The notes beneath the pieces are model-generated. The model was not told the origin of the DNA and ran no database searches. It worked only from the letters and a program-made list of their open reading frames with translations. A stretch of DNA of 64,000 nucleotides from Flectobacillus major DSM 103 (GTDB taxonomy: Bacteria > Bacteroidota > Bacteroidia > Cytophagales > Spirosomataceae), in assembly GCF_000427405.1 (NCBI RefSeq), contig NZ_KE386491.1, positions 4,939,303 through 5,003,302 on the forward strand. Direction: 5' to 3'. Shown here in pieces: positions 57,005-64,000 of the stretch. The first letter of the stretch is position 1. Each line of letters opens with the position of its first letter. The translations under genes were made by a program, and so were the position numbers.

Positions 57005-57364
57005 TTACAGATTGATACCCCCATTTTAAATACTTTGAATCTGCTTGTTTTATGGCTTCATAATTTATTTGCTTTATCTAACTATTAATTTCCTTCTCTT
57101 TTTTCTACTATTATATACTACTTGATAGATTGTCTTGGGTTACTAATGTATTGTATTTCAATATATTGTGGATTTTTATACTAGGCTTCTTAAAAAAAAC
57201 TTTTCATTTTAAGCTAAATTTAAGGTCGATTTAACTCGCCTTTAAAGTATGCGTAGTTGTTTTGCTATCAGAAAACGAACAAAAAATGGTAACTAATTAA
57301 ATTTATCCTTACTAACTAAGTTAAATCATAAACAATCTTTTAACACTTTAAATAGCAAATTACT
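57005..57364. other. AT-rich intergenic region
   Basis: These 360 AT-rich bases contain no ORF or RNA that I can support. They must hold the promoter of the coiled-coil gene, but no consensus TAnnTTTG was found. Confidence 0.35.
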
Positions 57365-58306
57365 ATGGAAACAAATAATAATCAGACGTTCTTCAAAGCC
57401 GCATTAGGTGTTACAGTGGGTATCATTGCTTTATTGAGTTACTTGTTTATAGGTGCAAGAAATGAAACCTTCGAATTACAGAAATCATTGACAACCAAAG
57501 TAGAACAGTTGTCGTCTACACAAATAAAACTAGATTCTATAGCTAAGGTATTAGACTCGAAAATTGCAGAGATTGAGGTGTTGGGAGGTAATATTTCAGA
57601 GCTAGAAAAAGTAAAAGCTCAGTTGGAGCAAGATAAGAAAAAGTTGAAATCTGATTTGAACTTCTCGGTTAAAAACTACGAAGCAAAAATCAAAGAATAC
57701 GAAAACTTTTTGGCTGTAAAAGACGACGATATTCGTAAGCTGAAAGAAGAAAATGGAGAATTGGTGGCTCGTACCAAAACCCTAGAAAGTGAAAAACAAG
57801 AAGTGTTGAATGAAAACACAGGGTTAAAAACAGAAAAAGCTACATTAACTAAAACGGTGGCTGATTATACCGAGCAAAACGAAGAGTTGAAACGAAAAGT
57901 AACGATTGCTTCGGCTATGAAAGCTACCAATGTTGAGGTATTTGCTTTGGCCTCGAACGGTAAACTTCGTGATGGGGGTCGTTATAAAGCTTCAAAAATC
58001 GACCGTTTGAAAATTTCTTTTGTGTTGGCGAGCAATCCTGTAGCTGAAAAAAATGTAAAAGATGTATTTATCAGAGTACTTGACCAAAATGGTGCAGTAA
58101 TAAGTACCGACGGTACAGCAGGTATTTTACAATACGATGGCAAAGAAGTAGGATATACCGTAAAACAAGCTATTCCATTTGAAAATAACGACCAAAAAGT
58201 GGACGTAATTTACTCGAAAGGGTCGGCATACAAATCGGGGAAATATTCAATCGAATTGTACTCTGAAGGTTTTAAAATCGGAACAGGTACTTTTGAAGTA
58301 AAATAA
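57365..58306 (+). CDS. Membrane-anchored coiled-coil protein
   Basis: One transmembrane helix near the N-terminus (AALGVTVGIIALLSYLFIGA, residues 12-31) is followed by a heptad coiled coil of about 140 residues (EQLSSTQIKLDSIAKVLDSK to EELKRKVTIASAM). A C-terminal beta-sandwich-like domain of 110 residues comes last, with RLKISFVLASNPVAEKNV and YSIELYSEGFKIGTGTF. This suggests a periplasmic structural or scaffolding role. No known family name comes to mind. It is followed after 106 bases by the EEP-family gene. Confidence 0.75.
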   Translation: METNNNQTFFKAALGVTVGIIALLSYLFIGARNETFELQKSLTTKVEQLSSTQIKLDSIAKVLDSKIAEIEVLGGNISELEKVKAQLEQDKKKLKSDLNFSVKNYEAKIKEYENFLAVKDDDIRKLKEENGELVARTKTLESEKQEVLNENTGLKTEKATLTKTVADYTEQNEELKRKVTIASAMKATNVEVFALASNGKLRDGGRYKASKIDRLKISFVLASNPVAEKNVKDVFIRVLDQNGAVISTDGTAGILQYDGKEVGYTVKQAIPFENNDQKVDVIYSKGSAYKSGKYSIELYSEGFKIGTGTFEVK

Positions 58307-58412
58307 TCAAGCATTTATTGAGTACAATCATTATGAGAACGGTGCAGGGAAACCTTCATCGTTCTTTATTTTAAGCCGCTTTACTAACACTAATTTAAAA
58401 CTTATAACACAC

Positions 58413-59588
58413 ATGAAAACTTATAATAATACCCTGCCACGAAGTTTATATATTACCTATTTGGTAATTAGCACGAGCGATTGGTTTGAGTCGTTAGAAG
58501 ATATTCTTGCTCAATCTTGGAAATCCTTTCGTCAGTTTCCTATGGCCTTTTTAGGAATTGGTTATTTGTTTATAAGTATGTCATTTTGTTATTGGCCTAT
58601 ATTTCAGCATTGGTTGGCAGGCTTTATGATGATGACTTTGCCTGTTGCTATTGTGTTAGGGGCTATTTCTACCCTTTATTTGTATATCAAAAAACAACGT
58701 TTGTTGGCTACAATTGGCTTGGTTTGGTGCTTGATGACTATCCCTTTGGCCAAAAGGATGATGGGAGCAGGCAATACCAGCCCCGAAATAGAAGGAAATA
58801 CCTTGAAGGTATTAAGTTTTAATAGTGCCAAATTCTCAGATTTTCCAAGCGACTTTGGGCAATGGAGCGACCTACAGGCCGATATTGCTTGTTTTCAAGA
58901 GTATTCGCCCAATCATAATATAGAGCAAAATTATACCGAAAAGGCTGTTTTACTAGCTACCGACCTCGACGAACCCGTTGGCTTAGGGCTTTTGTCAAAA
59001 TACCCGATTCATAAACAATATGGTAGAATCTGGGATAGAGAGGGCGGCCCCAATATCAATGGGTTTATTGTAGCTGATATTGTGTATAACAACGATACTG
59101 TTCGTGTTGTAAACGCCCATTTGTGGTCGATGGGTATCCGTATTAATCAGGCTTTTGATGCGTTGAAACAAGGTGAAATCAAGACCTTTTTTCACGAAAT
59201 GAGTGATACATTTAGCCGTTTGAAACATGGTTTTGAAGAAAGAAACAGACAAATAGAAGAAGTACAGGAGTTTGTAACAGGTAGTAGATACCCTGTTATT
59301 ATTTGTGGCGATTTTAACGAAACGCCCTTTGGCTATGCTTATGGCAAAATGAGTCTTTCGTTCAGAAATGCTTTTGAGGAGTCGGGCGAAGGTATGGGAT
59401 TTACGCTTAATCGACAGCCCTACTGTGTGCGTATCGACCAGCAATTCTATAGTAACGAATGGAAAGTTCAGTCGTGTAAGACTGTCTCGTCAGTATCATT
59501 TTCTGACCACTTTCCACTCATGGCTCATTATCAATTAAATAAACCCGTGAAAATCAAATCAGGAGAATTACTTGCGGGTCGTTTGTAG
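58413..59588 (+). CDS. Membrane-bound endonuclease/exonuclease/phosphatase family protein
   Basis: Two or three N-terminal transmembrane helices (about 40-110) precede an EEP-fold domain. Catalytic and metal residues are seen in KVLSFNSAKF (Asn), IACFQEYSP (Glu), RVVNAHLWS (His), VIICGDFNETPFGY (Asp, Asn) and SFSDHFPLMAHY (Asp-His). Relatives cleave DNA, phosphoinositides or sphingomyelin; the membrane anchor with the active site outside argues for an extracytoplasmic phosphoester. The substrate is unknown. Confidence 0.87.
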   Translation: MKTYNNTLPRSLYITYLVISTSDWFESLEDILAQSWKSFRQFPMAFLGIGYLFISMSFCYWPIFQHWLAGFMMMTLPVAIVLGAISTLYLYIKKQRLLATIGLVWCLMTIPLAKRMMGAGNTSPEIEGNTLKVLSFNSAKFSDFPSDFGQWSDLQADIACFQEYSPNHNIEQNYTEKAVLLATDLDEPVGLGLLSKYPIHKQYGRIWDREGGPNINGFIVADIVYNNDTVRVVNAHLWSMGIRINQAFDALKQGEIKTFFHEMSDTFSRLKHGFEERNRQIEEVQEFVTGSRYPVIICGDFNETPFGYAYGKMSLSFRNAFEESGEGMGFTLNRQPYCVRIDQQFYSNEWKVQSCKTVSSVSFSDHFPLMAHYQLNKPVKIKSGELLAGRL

Positions 59589-59602
59589 GTTTTAGAGGGA
59601 GG

Positions 59603-59953
59603 CTAGTTAATAAATCTTAGTTTACGTTTTAATAAATACTTTCTTCTTCTGGAAATACTGGCTCGGAGGTTGTTACTTAAATAGAGCGATTCGGTGTCGG
59701 CATCGTAGCCTTGCAAATGAGAGCAGTTGATAATAAAAGCTTTATGGATTCTTTCAAAGGTATGACCTTTGAGAATATCCTCAAATAGTTTGATGGTTCT
59801 CGAAAAAATAAATCGCTCACCATTGCTAAGGTACAGATGTGTATAGTTACTGTCGGCTTGTAGCATAACAATATCCTCGATAGCAATCTCTATTTTTTGG
59901 AATTTAAAGTCGAGTTTTCCTTGCGATACATTACAGAAGTTTTCAAAGTTCAT
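59603..59953 (-). CDS. Stand-alone LytTR DNA-binding protein
   Basis: The 116 residues are one LytTR domain: IEDIVMLQADSNYTHLYLSN, RFIFSRTIKLFEDIL and FERIHKAFIINCSHL are its three signature stretches. It has no receiver domain and no membrane helix. Such short proteins bind direct repeats in promoters; the input is unknown. It converges with the EEP gene, 15 bases between stops. Confidence 0.88.
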   Translation of the reverse strand: MNFENFCNVSQGKLDFKFQKIEIAIEDIVMLQADSNYTHLYLSNGERFIFSRTIKLFEDILKGHTFERIHKAFIINCSHLQGYDADTESLYLSNNLRASISRRRKYLLKRKLRFIN

Positions 59954-60433
59954 ATTTTTTCAGGTTATGTGTGTGTATATGGACAGTTGGTATATTGTAA
60001 ATAGTTCTTGGTAAAATACTATTTAATAGGGGGCTATTTTTGTGATATTTGTGTGCTCTAATATGATTTTTTAGACCATAAAATCATGCTAGAGGTTACA
60101 CTAAATTACGCCTAAAGAATATATGATTCTCGACAAAATGTGTGAAAGCTACATTTTGGTATGTGAAATGATTATATAGGTGTGTTAAATCAATTACAGA
60201 ACAAACTTGTCTGAAGTTTCTAATAATGCCAGTCTTTCTTGCGAATCATCCAAAACCGCCCGTAAGTGATATACCCACAATCTCCAATATTTACAAATTT
60301 ATCATCTTAGCTTTGGCTCGAAAAGGTCTATTCATTGGGGCATATAGATGCTCAATGGGGCTTGTATAAGTAAGTTAGTGAGGCATGAATGAGTCATTGT
60401 GGTAAACGAATCGTGCTTTTCTTCGTACTCTTC
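59954..60433. other. Intergenic region upstream of the LytTR gene and behind dinB
   Basis: A 480-base stretch with no ORF above background, RNA or strong hairpin. It must contain the LytTR gene promoter; no convincing element was found. Confidence 0.35.
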
Positions 60434-61507
60434 TCAAAACTCCAATGTTAATTGTTTGCCTTCCCAGTCTTGAGTACTTTCAAGGTTTGATAGTGAAATT
60501 CCTAGTAGCCGTATGCCTTTAGCAACAGGTAAAAGCTGTTCGAGGAGTTCAAAAGATAGCCTTTCTAGCAAATGGCTATCTATAATTGGTGAAAGGGTTG
60601 TTTTGCTTCGTGTGATTATTTGAAAATCATTGAATTTTACTTTGAGCGATACCGTTCTGCTATAAATTTGGTGTTTTTCACAATATCGCCATACATCTTG
60701 AATCAGAGGCTCTAAGCCAATTTGTAGTTCGGCTCGTGCTGTTAGGTCTTGATGAAAGGTATTTTCAGAACCTACCGACTTACGAGTACGGTCGGGGTTG
60801 ACGGGGCGGTCGTCGATACCCCTAGCAATATAGTAATAGTAGCTTCCTATTTTGCCAAAGTGCTTTTTCAAAAAAGCTTCATCATATTCTTTAAGGTCTT
60901 TACCTGTAAAAATCCCCATTTTGTGCATTTTTTCGGCTGTCACTTTACCAATACCATGAAACCGATGTATTTCTAGTTGCTCAACAAAAGCCTCGCCTTG
61001 GCTAGGTTTTATGACAAAAAGTCCATCGGGCTTATTGTAGTCTGAAGCAATTTTGGCTAAAAACTTGTTGTATGAAACCCCTGCCGAGGCTGTCAATTGG
61101 GTAGTGTTTTTGATTTTTGCTTTGATTTGTTGGGCTATTTCGGTGGCCGAAGCAATACCCAGCAAATTATTGGTGACATCCAGGTAGGCTTCATCAAGCG
61201 ACAAAGGTTCTATTAATGAAGTATAGCTGGCAAATATATCTCTAATTTGAAGCGATACAGCTCTATAACTTTCAAATCTTGGTGGTACAAAAATAAGATT
61301 AGGACATTTTTGTGCGGCAATCTTTGACGACATCGCCGACCTTACCCCAAATTTGCGAGCTTCATAACTTGCAGCCGCAACTACGCCACGGTTGCCAGAA
61401 CCACCCACAGCCACAGGTTTGCCTCGCAGCGAAGGATTATCCCTTTGCTCTACCGAAGCAAAAAAAGCGTCCATGTCAATATGAATGATTTTTCTAAGCG
61501 AAGTCAT
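60434..61507 (-). CDS. dinB: DNA polymerase IV (Y-family translesion polymerase)
   Basis: DinB copies past DNA lesions. The metal site is in HIDMDAFFASVEQRDNP (Asp11) and SLDEAYLDVT (Asp105, Glu106). The palm and finger motifs YEARKFGVRSAM are present, followed by the thumb with GIGKVTAEKMHKMGIFTGKD (helix-hairpin-helix) and a little-finger domain (SVGSENTFHQDL). At 357 residues it is complete. It lacks the usual C-terminal beta-clamp pentapeptide in obvious form; it ends QLTLEF, which may serve. I see no SOS box. Confidence 0.95.
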   Translation of the reverse strand: MTSLRKIIHIDMDAFFASVEQRDNPSLRGKPVAVGGSGNRGVVAAASYEARKFGVRSAMSSKIAAQKCPNLIFVPPRFESYRAVSLQIRDIFASYTSLIEPLSLDEAYLDVTNNLLGIASATEIAQQIKAKIKNTTQLTASAGVSYNKFLAKIASDYNKPDGLFVIKPSQGEAFVEQLEIHRFHGIGKVTAEKMHKMGIFTGKDLKEYDEAFLKKHFGKIGSYYYYIARGIDDRPVNPDRTRKSVGSENTFHQDLTARAELQIGLEPLIQDVWRYCEKHQIYSRTVSLKVKFNDFQIITRSKTTLSPIIDSHLLERLSFELLEQLLPVAKGIRLLGISLSNLESTQDWEGKQLTLEF

Positions 61508-61732
61508 ATTCGTTAAGAGAGTCTTGGTTAAGTCCTAATTACGAAGAACTCCGCCAGGGTACAAAATAGTTCTTCAATCAAGGGTTTGTTGATAACTGAA
61601 AGTATTGTCAACTCATCTTGAAAATCATTTTAAACTTTTCTATGGGCTATTGTTTAAATATAATTGGGCAACTCCCAGATACTACTTTATGATACGCTAC
61701 TAATTTTTCCTAAAAATGGTTCATAACTTTAA

Positions 61733-61740
61733 TACTTTTG
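61733..61740 (+). promoter_or_regulatory. Promoter -7 element that fixes the arfB start
   Basis: TACTTTTG fits TAnnTTTG and lies 21 bases before the ATG at 61761 but downstream of the in-frame ATG at 61716. It therefore favours 61761 as the true start. Confidence 0.55.
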
Positions 61741-61760
61741 TAAAAATAACCCACACATTT

Positions 61761-62177
61761 ATGACACCACAAGAAGTAATACAACAAGATTTTTCGCCCG
61801 AATGGTCATTTCAAGCCTCAAGAAGTGGAGGGGCAGGGGGGCAAAATGTCAATAAGGTTTCGTCGAAAGTAGAATTACGTTTTAACGTACAAACCTCTCA
61901 GTTGCTGGACAATACCCAGAAAGCCCTTATTTTAGAAAAACTAAAAAATCAAATCAATACTGAAGGCGAATTAGTTTTGGTATCGCAAGAAGACAGAAGT
62001 CAGCTTCGCAATAAAGAAAATGTTATCAAAAAATTTAAGGAGGTACTACAAAAGGCTCTTTTTATTCCTAAAAAACGCAAGCCCACAAAGCCCACAGCAG
62101 CCATGATTGCCGCCCGACTAAAAGGTAAAAAAATCAATGCCGAACGCAAAGCTATGCGAGGTAAAGTTCAGTATTAA
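61761..62177 (+). CDS. arfB: Peptidyl-tRNA hydrolase ArfB (ribosome rescue)
   Basis: ArfB rescues stalled ribosomes by hydrolysing peptidyl-tRNA. The catalytic GGQ motif is in SRSGGAGGQNVNKVSSKVEL (residues 26-28 from the chosen start). A helix leads to a basic C-terminal tail (KKRKPTKPTAAMIAARLKGKKINAERKAMRG) that enters the empty mRNA channel, as in ArfB/YaeJ. With the start at 61761 the protein has 138 residues, the family's usual length. There is no codon-recognition domain, which excludes a normal release factor. Confidence 0.93.
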   Translation: MTPQEVIQQDFSPEWSFQASRSGGAGGQNVNKVSSKVELRFNVQTSQLLDNTQKALILEKLKNQINTEGELVLVSQEDRSQLRNKENVIKKFKEVLQKALFIPKKRKPTKPTAAMIAARLKGKKINAERKAMRGKVQY

Positions 62178-62320
62178 GTTTGTTGGGATATTTTTTAAAA
62201 TAACTCAAATACAGTGAGTTATATCGGGGGTGTCTGTATTAGGCTGTAGCAATTGCTGCTTGTAAATGATAAAATTATATAGCCTTTACAATAAATAGGT
62301 AATTGCAAGCTATGTTTTTG

Positions 62321-62328
62321 TAACTTTG
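62321..62328 (+). promoter_or_regulatory. Promoter -7 element of the agmatine deiminase family gene
   Basis: TAACTTTG fits the TAnnTTTG consensus and lies 20 bases before the ATG at 62348, so the leader is very short. A TTG at 62303 is 15 bases upstream. Confidence 0.5.
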
Positions 62329-62347
62329 CAGCCTAAAAATTAGTAAT

Positions 62348-63385
62348 ATGACCCCGAAGCAACAAGGATTTGTTTTTCCGCCTGAATGGCATCCGCACGT
62401 AGCTACTTGGCTAACGTTTCCACATAATGAGGCATCTTGGCAAGGCAATAAACGCCAACAGATGTACCCGCAGTATTTTGGCTTAATAAAAGCTATTTCG
62501 AAAGGTGAAAAAGTTGGGCTAAATGTTAATGATGAAACTTTAAAGGCTTTTATTTTGGGTGAATTACCCAAATACGAAATAGACCCCAATCAAATAGAAA
62601 TTTTAGTAAATTCTACTAACGATGCTTGGTGTCGTGACCACGGCCCAGCTTTTCTTATCAATCCCCAAACCAAAGAGCGAATGATTGTGAATTGGGGGTA
62701 TAACGCATGGGGCGGAAAATACCCTCCATACGATTCTGACAATAATTTACCTGCAAAAATTGCTGAATACCGTGGTTTGTCTTATTCTACACCGGGTATA
62801 ATTATGGAGGGTGGCTCGGTAGAATTTAATGGTGCAGGTACGATTTTGACCAGCCGTGAATGCTTGTTGAACGAAAACCGCAACCCACATCTTAACCAAG
62901 ACCAAATAGAACAATATTTATACGATTATTATGGTGCAGAGCAGGTACTCTGGGTAAACGATGGTATTGTGGGCGATGACACCGACGGCCATATCGACGA
63001 TACGGTTCGTTTTGTGAATCAGGACACCGTTGTCACTATGGTAGAACCCAACAAGGCCGACGATAATCATGAAATCTTGGAAGAAAACCTACAGCTTTTG
63101 AAAGGAATGCGTTTATTGAATGGTAAACAGCTCAACATTGTAGAAATACCAATGCCAACCCCAATTGTCTTGGACGATTTCCGCACGCCAGCTTCGTATG
63201 CTAATTTCTTGATTTGTAATGCAGGCGTACTTGTGCCAACATTCAACTGTAAAAATGATGATGTTGCACTCGATATTCTGTCGCAGGTATTTACCGACCG
63301 TCCAGTGATTGGGCTTCCTTCCGATAAAATTATTTGGGGGCAGGGCAGTTTCCACTGTTTAACCCAGCAAGAACCAGCCATTTAA
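62348..63385 (+). CDS. Agmatine deiminase family protein
   Basis: The family hydrolyses the guanidine group of agmatine or peptidyl-arginine to citrulline-type products and ammonia. The barrel's catalytic residues are present: Asp97 in NDAWCRDHGPAF, His in GDDTDGHIDDTVRF and the nucleophile Cys337 in GQGSFHCLTQQEP at the C-terminus. The length of 345 residues is that of AguA. There is no signal peptide, so it is cytoplasmic and more likely an agmatine deiminase than a secreted PAD. The usual partner N-carbamoylputrescine amidase is not in the window. Confidence 0.92.
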   Translation: MTPKQQGFVFPPEWHPHVATWLTFPHNEASWQGNKRQQMYPQYFGLIKAISKGEKVGLNVNDETLKAFILGELPKYEIDPNQIEILVNSTNDAWCRDHGPAFLINPQTKERMIVNWGYNAWGGKYPPYDSDNNLPAKIAEYRGLSYSTPGIIMEGGSVEFNGAGTILTSRECLLNENRNPHLNQDQIEQYLYDYYGAEQVLWVNDGIVGDDTDGHIDDTVRFVNQDTVVTMVEPNKADDNHEILEENLQLLKGMRLLNGKQLNIVEIPMPTPIVLDDFRTPASYANFLICNAGVLVPTFNCKNDDVALDILSQVFTDRPVIGLPSDKIIWGQGSFHCLTQQEPAI

Positions 63386-63568
63386 TATATTTCAAATCAA
63401 GCATGAATGGTGGCTTAGTAGTGAATAGCTAACAAATAGAAGCTGTGTATTGGAGCATCATTGTTGAATATTACAACCCCGTACTCGTAATACAACACCC
63501 ATATTATAGCCGCCCTATTGTTGAGCCACCAATCAAGTTGTTCCAGTATTCATCAATCATTCAATTCC

Positions 63569-64000
63569 ATGAATAAACATTTGTTATTTATTGCCTCATT
63601 GGGATTATTGTTGGGCTTAAATGCCTGTAAATCTACAAAGCCCCTTGTCCAGAATCAGGGAAGCGTAGTGGCTACCCCTGTAGCAGAAGTTGTGAAATAC
63701 GAACACAAAACCCAAATGCAAATCAAGCAATTGAAAGCGATAGACTTGGAGGAAGATTGGACATTTGCAGATGAGTTGGTACTAAATTATACCCTTACGG
63801 CTGTTGATTCCAATCAACAGATTGTTCAGGTAGTCAATGGCTCTTGGGGGGTAGAAAGTGTGAAGCAAGGACAAATTATTTTGGCTGATAAGTTCAAGCC
63901 AATAGAGCTTACCTTGCCCGAAAATGGAAAGGTTTTGGCTTCGGTAGTGCTTACCGAAATAGAGGACTATCAAAAAGCACAAGCCATGGTCAAGAAAATC
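63569..64000 (+). CDS. Lipoprotein of unknown function, 3' end beyond the window
   Basis: The frame opens with MNKHLLFIASLGLLLGLNAC, a lipoprotein signal with lipobox LNAC, and stays open for 144 codons to the right edge. The mature part contains YEHKTQMQIKQLKAIDLEED, then NYTLTAVDSNQQIVQVVNGS and a beta-rich stretch (FKPIELTLPENGKVLASVVL). The family is not recognised; the order of segments suggests a beta-sandwich periplasmic protein. Confidence 0.75.
   Translation, partial: MNKHLLFIASLGLLLGLNACKSTKPLVQNQGSVVATPVAEVVKYEHKTQMQIKQLKAIDLEEDWTFADELVLNYTLTAVDSNQQIVQVVNGSWGVESVKQGQIILADKFKPIELTLPENGKVLASVVLTEIEDYQKAQAMVKKI

Noticed and set aside
62348-63385. Secreted peptidyl-arginine deiminase of the Porphyromonas type
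   Set aside because: There is no signal peptide or T9SS sorting domain, and the length matches cytoplasmic agmatine deiminase.
1-64000. tRNA, rRNA, CRISPR array or prophage
   Set aside because: No cloverleaf-like, rRNA-like or regularly spaced repeat sequence and no phage structural gene was seen on reading the intergenic regions; a dedicated search (tRNAscan, Infernal) was not possible.

Overview
The window looks like chromosome of a free-living Bacteroidota bacterium, probably of the order Cytophagales (Spirosomataceae-like, for example the Flectobacillus/Arcicella/Emticicia group; this placement is an inference). The reasons are moderate-to-low GC, promoter -7 elements of the TAnnTTTG type, a subtilase with a type IX secretion sorting domain, giant RHS/YD-repeat proteins with an N-terminal secretion signal, LytTR regulators, a YbbC/NamZ-type muramidase and DUF4369/thioredoxin-like and DUF1080 proteins. 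No rRNA, tRNA, CRISPR array, phage or complete insertion sequence was seen.

Layout. 1-5354 (minus) is most of a giant RHS protein whose C-terminus lies off the left edge. 6145-13047 holds mutS, a degenerate DUF922-like secreted protein, an RMD1/DUF155 protein and clpB. 13519-21239 holds an aldo/keto reductase, an RlpA-like protein, a secreted class-V aminotransferase, a tetR-lysR-YeiH transporter operon and a periplasmic thioredoxin-like protein. 21486-29511 (all minus) is a secreted degradative block: GH78-type rhamnosidase, T9SS subtilase with a coupled lipoprotein, M61 peptidase and a TIM-barrel isomerase. 29648-37183 is a second giant RHS gene with a toxin-like C-terminal tail and a short AT-rich cassette behind it. 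37587-37968 is a mobile-element scar (transposase remnant plus a MITE-like repeat). 37981-43525 holds guaA, an MBOAT/SGNH O-acyltransferase pair and a NamZ-type muramidase. 43760-63385 is mostly housekeeping and envelope genes, including an FtsX-like permease, an OMP-like barrel, a dioxygenase, two two-component systems, a phosphodiesterase, a PRTase, an M20 peptidase, dinB, arfB and an agmatine-deiminase-family gene. A lipoprotein gene runs off the right edge.

The most interesting region is 29648-37183. The RHS protein ends in a tail that resembles an ADP-ribosyltransferase-type toxin. Twelve bases after its stop is a 100-residue protein that reads as a stand-alone copy of elongation factor Tu domain III. 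After that come a 35-codon ORF with an unusually strong ribosome binding site and the N-terminal part of a macrodomain (an ADP-ribose-binding fold). Together these suggest a toxin/immunity cassette in which the immunity protein copies part of the toxin's target, and ADP-ribose chemistry is involved. The RHS start itself looks frameshifted: the natural ATG plus signal peptide is one base out of frame.

The second theme is a pair of 237-271 bp MITE-like repeats, at 21247-21483 and 37698-37968. They share terminal inverted repeats and two hairpins with covarying stems. Each lies in the same orientation immediately behind the stop codon of a minus-strand gene, where it can act as a ready-made terminator.
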